Origin: Candidatus Altarchaeota archaeon
GTDB taxonomy: Archaea > Altiarchaeota > Altiarchaeia > IMC4 > QMZM01
Assembly (NCBI GenBank): GCA_016931955.1
Contig: JAFGDV010000035.1
Coordinates: forward strand, 1 to 64,000
DNA: 64,000 nt
Direction: 5' to 3'
The notes below the pieces were generated by a model. The model was given only the letters and a program-made list of their open reading frames with translations, made no database searches and had not been told where the DNA came from. Positions 57,956 to 64,000 of the stretch are shown piece by piece. Both the position numbers and the translations under genes were made by a program. Positions within the stretch are counted from its first letter, which is position 1. Every line of letters starts with the position of its first letter.

Positions 57956-58725
57956 ATACTACTACAAATCAGCTTCAGCAGTTTATCATGTAGTCTTCCG
58001 TTGGATGCTAGGATATCAGTTGAGTCTATTGTGAATTCTTTTCCTTCCAGATCGGTGACTTTGCCGCCGGCTTCTCTGATGAGGACTGTGCCGGCTGCGA
58101 CATCCCATGAGTTCATCTTTATCATGAGAAAACATTCTGTTCGGCCGCAGGCAACATAAGCCATCTCCAAGGCGCCTGCGCCGATCTGCCTCACCTTAGG
58201 ATTCAATAGCTTCCAGGTTCGCCAGACATTGCTCATTTTTTCAACGGATTCTCTGTCTGAGGCGTGGCAGAAGGTCAGGACAGACTCTTCGATTTTTTCT
58301 TTGTTTGAAACCTTAATTCGTTCATCATTCATGTAAGCGCCTCTGCCTTTTTCGGCGTAGAACATCTCATCCTGGGAGGGGTAGTAGACTACGCCCATTA
58401 TAGGTTCAGATTTTCTGGTTAAAGCGATGGAGACATCAAAGAACGGATTCTGCACGCTGTAATTTGTGGTCCCATCTAAGGGATCGATGACCCACATATA
58501 ATCCGAGGAGGTTCTCGTGAGGCCGGATTCCTCGCCTAGGATGGAGTAATCCGGGAAATCCTTTTTTAGGATGGCTATTATTCTCTCCTCGGATTCGACG
58601 TCTGCTTCGGTAACGATCGTCTTATCCTTCTTATACTTGAGAGAGACTTTGCCGTATTTTTCCAGTTGGATTCTCCCAGCCTCCCTTGCAGCCTTGATCG
58701 CAGCCTCAAGTTCCTTTGACTTCAT
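57952..58725 (-). CDS. suhB: Inositol monophosphatase family enzyme
   Basis: A 257-residue Mg2+-dependent sugar phosphatase. Motifs: VTEADVESEERI with Glu in GEESG (near residue 63), IDPLDGTTNYSVQNPFF and late MNSWDVAAGTVLIREAGG. Archaeal relatives act on myo-inositol-1-P and often also fructose-1,6-bisphosphate. ATG 58725 overlaps the DUF2267 stop (TGATG). The stop shares TTAG with the protease stop. Last gene of a five-gene operon. Confidence 0.9.
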   Translation of the reverse strand: MKSKELEAAIKAAREAGRIQLEKYGKVSLKYKKDKTIVTEADVESEERIIAILKKDFPDYSILGEESGLTRTSSDYMWVIDPLDGTTNYSVQNPFFDVSIALTRKSEPIMGVVYYPSQDEMFYAEKGRGAYMNDERIKVSNKEKIEESVLTFCHASDRESVEKMSNVWRTWKLLNPKVRQIGAGALEMAYVACGRTECFLMIKMNSWDVAAGTVLIREAGGKVTDLEGKEFTIDSTDILASNGRLHDKLLKLICSSI

Positions 58726-59114
58726 CAGGCTTCCCCCCACATCTGCTTCAGGTCGGCGGGTAATTGAGCTTCCACATCTTTTATTTCGCCCTCAGAGACC
58801 TGGGACTTGATTGCGTAGAATACTGCCTTAACAGCTTTTTTTGCCTTCTCCCGGTCGTCAAAGCCGAGTTCCTGCATCACCTTATCTATAAACTCTTCCC
58901 TGCTCAGTTTCACCACGTCAACGTCTTTGACTCTGACCCTCTCCCACAGCATCTTCAACTCCTTAGGGAGTTGAGAAGCAAGGTCTCCGCCTTCCTTGAT
59001 CGTCAGCCTCGCGGAGAGCAGATGGAATACTAAGGCTATGAGCTTCTCCGTCTTGGCTAAGCTGTCCAATCCGGAATAATCTTGAACCCTTCCAGCGAAT
59101 TCCCTCATTTTCAT
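58725..59114 (-). CDS. DUF2267 family protein
   Basis: A 129-residue helical protein: FAGRVQDYSGLDSLAKTEKLIALVFHLLSARLTIKEG, then QLPKELKMLWERVR and a repeat-like half VKAVFYAIKSQVSEGEIKDV with QLPADLKQMWGEA. The two-fold pattern (QLP..LK.MW) is typical of DUF2267. Function unknown. GGAGG 7 nt before ATG 59114. It follows the LigD-PE gene by 2 nt. Confidence 0.85.
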   Translation of the reverse strand: MKMREFAGRVQDYSGLDSLAKTEKLIALVFHLLSARLTIKEGGDLASQLPKELKMLWERVRVKDVDVVKLSREEFIDKVMQELGFDDREKAKKAVKAVFYAIKSQVSEGEIKDVEAQLPADLKQMWGEA

Positions 59115-59116
59115 AT

Positions 59117-59584
59117 TCAACCTCCTTTAAGTTTAAAGAACAGCCAATTGTTTTCTCCCGGATACCTGGCGGTGGGCTTCAGTTTTATTAGCGCGTATTT
59201 GCCCGTTAATTTTTTGCCGTGTATGTTTGCGACAATCTTTTCGTTGCTTCTTTCCTCTAAGCCAAAGGTTCCGGTATCCCATACCTCCACCTTGCCCGCT
59301 CCATACTGTCCCTCTGGGATAATGCCCTCGAATTCTGCGTACTCTATGGGGTGATCTTCGGTCATCACAGCAAGCCTCTTGGTTTTCTCGTCTTTTGGTG
59401 GTTCCTTGGGCAGAGCCCAGCTCTTAAGGACTCCATCAAATTCCAGTCTAAGATCATAGTGGAGGTGAGTGGCTTTGTGTTTTTGTATGACGTAGATCCT
59501 CTTCTCGCCTGATTCCTTCACAGCAGCATCCGGTTCCGGGGTCTTCCTGAAGTCCCTCTTTTTTTTGTATTCCTCGAGTGGCAT
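59117..59584 (-). CDS. Stand-alone LigD-type 3'-phosphoesterase domain
   Basis: A 155-residue protein equal to the PE domain of bacterial LigD: YVIQKHKATHLHYDLRLEFDGVLKSWALPK with the catalytic His and Asp, IEYAEFEGIIPEGQYGAGKVEVWD, and the end ENNWLFFKLKG. It trims 3'-phosphate and 3'-ribonucleotide ends at DNA breaks. It is separate from any ligase here. Beside nth (4-nt gap), so it belongs to a repair operon. Confidence 0.92.
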   Translation of the reverse strand: MPLEEYKKKRDFRKTPEPDAAVKESGEKRIYVIQKHKATHLHYDLRLEFDGVLKSWALPKEPPKDEKTKRLAVMTEDHPIEYAEFEGIIPEGQYGAGKVEVWDTGTFGLEERSNEKIVANIHGKKLTGKYALIKLKPTARYPGENNWLFFKLKGG

Positions 59585-59588
59585 CTTC

Positions 59589-60227
59589 TTAGCTGAATTT
59601 GCCAGCAGAGGGGCATAGTCTGTTTAATCCGCACCTGCCACAGTCTGGCTTCCTTGCCTTACAGGTTTCTCTGCCGTGCATGATCAATAAGCTGGAGAAA
59701 TCGATCCAGTTTTCTTTCGGAACAACCTTCATCAGATCCTGTTCGATCTTCTTCGGATCCTTCTTATCCGAAAGACCCAGGCGGGGCGCAACCCGGCTGA
59801 CGTGTGTGTCCACTGCAATACCCTCTGCGATGCCGAATCCATGACTTAATACGATGTTGGCGGTCTTCCTCGCCACCCCCGGCAGCGTGATCAGTTTATC
59901 CATGCTGTTTGGCACCTTCGAACCGAACCTGTCGACGAGCATCTTGCAGCAGTTTCGGATGTTCTTTGCCTTGTTTTTGTAGAAGCCAGTCGACTTAATA
60001 TATTGCTCAAGTTCCTTTAAGTCGGAGTTAGCGTAGTCCTCCGCTGTCTTGTATCTCCTAAATAAGTCCTTTGTGACTATGTTCACCCGCTTGTCGGTGC
60101 ATTGGGCGGACAGTATGGTAGCTATCAACAGTTCAAGTGGGTTATGGTGACCCAAGGCAGTTGTTGTTTTAGGATATTTTTCCCTTAGAACCCCTATGAT
60201 CTCCAGGACCTTTTCTCGTTCATCCAT
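59589..60227 (-). CDS. nth: Endonuclease III
   Basis: A 212-residue base-excision glycosylase/AP lyase. The HhH motif is LPGVARKTANIVLSH with the catalytic Lys-like region, and the catalytic Asp lies in VDTHVSRVAPRLGL. The [4Fe-4S] cysteines are in CKARKPDCGRCGLNRLCPS. It removes oxidised pyrimidines. It overlaps the zinc-ribbon gene by 1 nt (TAATG). Confidence 0.94.
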   Translation of the reverse strand: MDEREKVLEIIGVLREKYPKTTTALGHHNPLELLIATILSAQCTDKRVNIVTKDLFRRYKTAEDYANSDLKELEQYIKSTGFYKNKAKNIRNCCKMLVDRFGSKVPNSMDKLITLPGVARKTANIVLSHGFGIAEGIAVDTHVSRVAPRLGLSDKKDPKKIEQDLMKVVPKENWIDFSSLLIMHGRETCKARKPDCGRCGLNRLCPSAGKFS

Positions 60228-60631
60228 TATTTCTTTTTCGTTACGTGTTTGATTGCCGTGAGATCCTTTGGCATCTTCAGCTCATAATGGCGTGCGACTG
60301 GGATAACTCTAATGATGTGTTCTTCACTGCACTTTGGGCAGACTACCTTGTGTTCGATTATGGGGATGGTTGCTTCGTGCTCGAATTCGTGTACGCATTT
60401 TCCGCACCTGAACACGAATTTCCTGTAGAAGAGCTTAGGCTCTCTCTCCCCTGTAAGATGCTCTGGTTCCTTGTGTGTAAGCCCATGCTCCGTGTGCTGT
60501 AGGTCCTCTTCGACGAGGGTGGACCGACCCAGCTGCTTTACTAAAACACCCCCTTTTTTTGCAATTCGTTTATTCCCCAATGTAGCCTTAGCAGTTGTTT
60601 TCTTCCCGGATGTTGTGCTTTTTTTTGCCAT
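60227..60631 (-). CDS. Lys-rich zinc-ribbon protein of unknown function
   Basis: A 134-residue protein. The N-terminus (about 1-35) is rich in Lys, Thr and Ala, as in histone or DNA-binding tails. A C-terminal zinc ribbon has FRCGKCVHEFEHEA and VVCPKCSEEHIIRV. No named family. As the first gene of the nth-LigD-PE operon it may bring repair enzymes to DNA; that is inference. Confidence 0.7.
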   Translation of the reverse strand: MAKKSTTSGKKTTAKATLGNKRIAKKGGVLVKQLGRSTLVEEDLQHTEHGLTHKEPEHLTGEREPKLFYRKFVFRCGKCVHEFEHEATIPIIEHKVVCPKCSEEHIIRVIPVARHYELKMPKDLTAIKHVTKKK

Positions 60632-60695
60632 TTGACATCTAGATAATTATGAGAGGGCGAATATATAAAGCCATAACAAAAATAACATAACTAAG

Positions 60696-62198
60696 ATGAA
60701 ACTGAGGGCGCGACTTTATCCCATCGAAAGCGGCAGGCCTGTTGTGGTCTTAAACGAGGAAGACGCCAAGGACCTTGGGGTATATGTCACAGGAAGGGTC
60801 AGGATATCTCATGAGGAGAGGAGCATCAACGCTATTGTTGATACTACGACGTCTTTTGTCAAGGAGGGGGAGATTGCGGTATTTGAGGAGGTGAGGGGGA
60901 TATTGGACGTATGCGAGGACTGTGAGTTAACGGTGGCTGAGACGACAAGATTGCATTCGGTTGAGTTCATCAAGAAGAAGATGGATGGATACACATTGAA
61001 TGAGCATGAGATCCATACCATAATACAGGACGTAGTGGATAACAATCTGAGCAACATAGAGTTGACGGCTTTCGTTGCTGCTGGATACGTTAAAGGCTAT
61101 ACCATGGATGAGATTGTTGCGTTGACTAAGGCGATGGTGGATACTGGTCAGACCATAGACTTCGGCGACGACATAGTGGACAAACACTCCGTTGGCGGAG
61201 TAGCAGGTAACCGGACGACTATGTTGGTTGTGCCCATAGCAGCATCGGCTGGATTGATAATCCCGAAGACGAGTTCTAGGGCGATAACATCCCCTTCTGG
61301 GACGGCAGACACCATGGAGGTTCTTGCTCAGGTCGAGTTCGACATAGATGGTCTGAAGGAGATAGTCAACAAAACAAATGGCTGCATTGTCTGGGGTGGC
61401 GCAGTCAACCTAGCGCCTGCAGATGATCGCATAATCCGCGTAGAGTATCCATTATCCATTGATGCCGAAGGTCATATGCTTGCAAGCGTCATGGCCAAGA
61501 AGAGGTCTGTTGGCTCGGACTACATAATAATAGATATCCCAGTTGGTAGGGGCACTAAGGTTGTCAGCACTGAGAGAGCCAGCGACATCGCTCACAAATT
61601 CATTGAATTGGGGAAGAGGCTGGGTGTTGCAGTGGAGTGTCTTATAACGGATGGAAGCTCTCCGATAGGTTCGGGGATTGGTCCTGCATTGGAGGCGAAG
61701 GATGTTTTATACGCATTAGACAATCAGGGACCTATTGACTTGATAGATAAGTCGCTTGACCTTAGTGGGATACTATTGGAGCTGTCAGGTAAGGTGGTTC
61801 AGGGCAAGGGCAGAGAAGTTGCCGAAAAAATCCTGCGGTCTGGGAAGGCCAAGGAGAAGATGAAAGAAATAATAGAGGCTCAGGGAGGAAACCCTGAAGT
61901 GAAGCCTGAAGACATTGAGATAGCAAAGAAGAAGATGACTATCATATCTGAGCATAAGGGCCGAGTGAGATACATAGACAATAAATTGATTTCCGCCATC
62001 GCGAGGGCGGCGGGGGCGCCGAGGGTGAAGTCAGCTGGGTTGTATCTCCACACCAGCATAGGGGATAAAATAGACGTCGGCGATCCCCTTTTCACGATAT
62101 ATTCTACATCCAAGGGTAGGTTGAAGGAGGCAAGCGATCTCGCATATAAGCTGGCTCCCATAAGGGTTGGGAGCATAATATCTGATGTGATAAGATAG
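60696..62198 (+). CDS. deoA: AMP phosphorylase (archaeal DeoA-family)
   Basis: A 500-residue enzyme that splits AMP and phosphate to ribose-1,5-bisphosphate and adenine, feeding the archaeal type III RubisCO pathway. The long N-terminal 80-residue domain (MKLRARLYPIESGRPVVVLN) marks the archaeal type. Core motifs: DIVDKHSVGGVAGNRTTMLV, KTSSRAITSPSGTADTME and GGAVNLAPADDRII. No RubisCO or R15P isomerase is in the window. It ends 1 nt from the convergent pilin stop. Confidence 0.94.
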   Translation: MKLRARLYPIESGRPVVVLNEEDAKDLGVYVTGRVRISHEERSINAIVDTTTSFVKEGEIAVFEEVRGILDVCEDCELTVAETTRLHSVEFIKKKMDGYTLNEHEIHTIIQDVVDNNLSNIELTAFVAAGYVKGYTMDEIVALTKAMVDTGQTIDFGDDIVDKHSVGGVAGNRTTMLVVPIAASAGLIIPKTSSRAITSPSGTADTMEVLAQVEFDIDGLKEIVNKTNGCIVWGGAVNLAPADDRIIRVEYPLSIDAEGHMLASVMAKKRSVGSDYIIIDIPVGRGTKVVSTERASDIAHKFIELGKRLGVAVECLITDGSSPIGSGIGPALEAKDVLYALDNQGPIDLIDKSLDLSGILLELSGKVVQGKGREVAEKILRSGKAKEKMKEIIEAQGGNPEVKPEDIEIAKKKMTIISEHKGRVRYIDNKLISAIARAAGAPRVKSAGLYLHTSIGDKIDVGDPLFTIYSTSKGRLKEASDLAYKLAPIRVGSIISDVIR

Positions 62199-62199
62199 T

Positions 62200-62688
62200 C
62201 TAGGCTTCCTCTACGTTGCCCCAGATCCACCCAGAACTGAGGTATTCCTCTCCGCTTCGGCTGTCAGTGTACTCTATAGAAACGAAGATGTTGTAGTGTC
62301 CGCCAGCAGCAATCTGAGGGAATCCTGCAGTAGCAGGTGAAGTCCATACCTTGGTCTCACCCGCTGCGAAGATGGCGCCTCCAGTAATATGGCTTTCTGG
62401 GGATGTGTCGGGACATGTTACGCCTTCAACGGTTGCGTTGATCTGTATGATGGTCACGTTCCCGCCGACTTTGTTGCTTATGGGGATCCTTAGCACTCCG
62501 TTGTCGGTGTATGAGAAGTCTTCGTAGGGTATGATTCCCCAGAAACCGGAGGATCCTGGCCTCACCTGGCCGGCTGGGTTGAAGACGCCCATCTGCCATA
62601 ATAGGAGGGCGATGACGGTTATAATTAGTATAGCCCAGCCATATGTCAGCAAAAACTCTAGCGCGACCTGGCCTCTACTGTCTTTCAT
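62200..62688 (-). CDS. Archaeal pilin/class III signal peptide protein
   Basis: A 162-residue protein. The class III signal is RGQVALEFLLTYGWAILIIT, in which prepilin peptidase cuts before the hydrophobic stretch. The mature part has the motif LLWQMGVFNPAG and a beta-rich C-terminus. It should form surface pili or adhesins. No other pilus gene is nearby, so it stands alone. The SD and TATA lie in 62689-62712. Confidence 0.85.
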   Translation of the reverse strand: MKDSRGQVALEFLLTYGWAILIITVIALLLWQMGVFNPAGQVRPGSSGFWGIIPYEDFSYTDNGVLRIPISNKVGGNVTIIQINATVEGVTCPDTSPESHITGGAIFAAGETKVWTSPATAGFPQIAAGGHYNIFVSIEYTDSRSGEEYLSSGWIWGNVEEA

Positions 62689-62712
62689 CGTGTTAATATA
62701 TTCCCTATTGGT

Positions 62713-63225
62713 TTATATATTCTTTACTGCAGTTGAGACTATCTCTGCTATGGACTCAACGTTGAATCTGTTTGAATCTATTACTAGGTCGTAGATGCTC
62801 ATGTCGTCGATGTTTATCCCATAGACCTCCATGTAACGTTTTCTTTCACTGTTTTCCCTATCTATCAGATCCTTTTTCGCGTCTTCTTTTGTCTTTTTGT
62901 CTCTCTCAGCTATCCTATCTATTCTGATGTCTATGGGTGCTTTAAGCCATATCTTGAGATCTGCGTTGAGGAAGTGTCCTGAGAGCCGTCCATCGACGAC
63001 GCAGTTCCCTTTAACTTTCTCCTTCTGCTGTCTGTCTATTTCGAGGTCGATTTCGGAGTCTGATTCAGCGTACTTTGAGAACTCCTCGACTGACATCTTC
63101 GTTTTTTCTGCCATATCCCTCATTATCATCCCCGCAGAGATGTGTTTCAGTTTGAACTTCTTCGCCAGTTCTCTCGCAAGCGTAGTCTTGCCTGAGCCTA
63201 TTGTTCCGCCGATTGTTATGATCAT
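62713..63225 (-). CDS. cmk: Cytidylate kinase, archaeal type
   Basis: A 170-residue nucleotide kinase. Walker A is ITIGGTIGSGKTTLARELA; the CMP-binding region HISAGMIMRDMAEK and CVVDGRLSGH; the lid RIAERDKKTKEDAKKDLIDRENSERKRY. It makes CDP from CMP. The ATG overlaps the aminotransferase stop by 4 nt. Confidence 0.93.
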   Translation of the reverse strand: MIITIGGTIGSGKTTLARELAKKFKLKHISAGMIMRDMAEKTKMSVEEFSKYAESDSEIDLEIDRQQKEKVKGNCVVDGRLSGHFLNADLKIWLKAPIDIRIDRIAERDKKTKEDAKKDLIDRENSERKRYMEVYGINIDDMSIYDLVIDSNRFNVESIAEIVSTAVKNI

Positions 63226-64000
63226 TTGAGTCTCCTGATTCTTTCCAGTGCTTCTTCAAGCCTTTCTTTTTTCTGCGTTAAGGCGCATCTGACGTATCCT
63301 TCGCCGTATTTTCCGAAGCCGACTCCGGGAGTCATCACCACCCCAGTTTTGTCTAACAGGTCGGAGGCGAATTTTATTGATGACTTGTAGGTTGAGGGTA
63401 TCCTGAACCAGAGATAGAATGTGGCTGTTGGTTTGTTGATCTCCCACCCAAGGTCTCGCAGTCCTTGAACCATCAGGTCCCTGCGTTCCTCTAAGACCTT
63501 CATGTTTTCTCTGATACTGTCTTGTGGGCCTTCTAAGGCCTCAACGGCGGCTAACTGCACTGCTTGGAAGGCTCCGGAGTCAACGTTTTCTTTGACCTTT
63601 CCCAGTCCAGCCAGGATTTCGGCGTTACCCACTGCGAAGCCTATCCTCCAGCCGGTCATGTTGTAGGTCTTCGACAGTGAGTGGAATTCGATTCCAACCT
63701 CTCTCGAGTTCTTTGCTTCCAGAAAGCTTCTAGTCTTGTAGTCGCCATAGGTCATCTCCGTGTAGGGTGCGTCGTGGAGTACTATCAGATCATTATCCTG
63801 CGCGAAGTCCACAGCCTCCTTGAAGAATTCAAGCTCTGCTGTTGCCGCCGTTGGATTATTCGGGTAGTTTATAAACAAAAGCCTTGATTTTTTTGCCGTT
63901 TCTTTGTCTATGCTCTTAAGGTCTGGCTTGAAATCGTTTTTCTCTAGGAGGGGTATGTCGACTGGGATGCCGTCTGATAGTATTGTTCCAATTCGGTAGA
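63222..64000 (-). CDS. Class I aminotransferase, DapL-like (5' end beyond window)
   Basis: About 259 residues of the C-terminal part are in the window; the frame stays open to 64000. The PLP-Lys is in FHSLSKTYNMTGWRIGFAVG, the Asn-Pro-Tyr-type motif NYPNNPTAA, and Tyr in DAPYTEMTYGDY. Just upstream the frame reads like YRIGTILSDGIPVDIPLLE, close to LL-diaminopimelate aminotransferase and related aspartate-type enzymes. The true substrate is unclear; the N-terminus is missing only because of the window edge. Confidence 0.85.
   Translation of the reverse strand, partial: YRIGTILSDGIPVDIPLLEKNDFKPDLKSIDKETAKKSRLLFINYPNNPTAATAELEFFKEAVDFAQDNDLIVLHDAPYTEMTYGDYKTRSFLEAKNSREVGIEFHSLSKTYNMTGWRIGFAVGNAEILAGLGKVKENVDSGAFQAVQLAAVEALEGPQDSIRENMKVLEERRDLMVQGLRDLGWEINKPTATFYLWFRIPSTYKSSIKFASDLLDKTGVVMTPGVGFGKYGEGYVRCALTQKKERLEEALERIRRLK

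Noticed and set aside
1-64000. CRISPR array, rRNA operon, transposase or phage genes
   Set aside because: No regularly spaced direct repeats, no rRNA-like stretch and no transposase or phage-structure ORF were seen in any frame.

Overview
The window is archaeal chromosome. It carries archaeal or eukaryote-like information genes: RNA polymerase subunits P and F, ribosomal proteins eL43, eL21, eS27 and eL42, Alba, RfcS, a KEOPS Pcc1 subunit, prefoldin beta, archease, RNase P Pop5, archaeal AMP phosphorylase and an archaeal type IA topoisomerase. It also has archaeal metabolic signatures: pyruvoyl arginine decarboxylase, the AroA'-type aldolase (ADH synthase) and Sep-tRNA:Cys-tRNA synthase. TATA-like boxes about 25-30 nt before start codons, class III pilin signals and Thr/Ser-linker lipoproteins fit an uncultivated euryarchaeal or DPANN-adjacent lineage. 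I cannot place it more exactly. SepCysS, rubrerythrins and ferredoxin suggest an anaerobic or microaerophilic life. No CRISPR array, rRNA or complete mobile element was seen.

Layout. 1-8.4 kb: a hairpin resembling an IS200/IS605 end, DUF2892, a carotenoid operon (crtI, crtB, lycopene cyclase), a flavin-binding protein, secreted cyclophilin, rhodanese, two SlyD-like FKBPs and a lipoprotein. 8.4-17.5 kb: rubrerythrin-like proteins, SDR, nitroreductase, radical SAM, ADH synthase with a long leader, a second Cys-module lipoprotein, MscS, arginine decarboxylase plus agmatinase (arginine to putrescine) and an RNase J-like nuclease. 17.5-24.6 kb: an ABC-2 exporter divergent from a DUF2178-DUF2178-XRE operon, a frameshifted small gene, a GDT1-type exporter, a Cys-rich lipoprotein, Pop5, a run of hairpins and tRNA-Ile. 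24.6-31.4 kb: a compact operon nadA-larE-like-nifS-SepCysS-topA. 31.5-41 kb: core information genes, a K+ channel, aspS and ileS. 41-51.7 kb: a 9-repeat membrane protein, a GlmM-like mutase, archease, ribosomal proteins, tRNase Z, a HAD hydrolase, hisD and a metal exporter divergent from NikR. 51.7-64 kb: a giant secreted subtilisin, a repair operon, AMP phosphorylase, a pilin, Cmk and an edge-truncated aminotransferase.

Most notable points. (1) The ADH synthase mRNA leader holds a 25-codon ORF whose start lies at the predicted transcription start and whose end reads FFFSFGYSYFR. It looks like a Phe/Tyr-sensing leader peptide upstream of the first aromatic-pathway enzyme. (2) SepCysS is in one operon with a cysteine desulfurase and a LarE-like sulfur transferase. 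(3) NikR with all four metal ligands is divergent from an ArsP_2-type exporter across a clear inverted repeat. (4) A 767-residue zinc-ribbon membrane protein is built of nine tandem two-helix repeats. (5) Nine of the fourteen convergent gene junctions overlap at their stop codons. All calls come from reading the sequence; no database search was possible.
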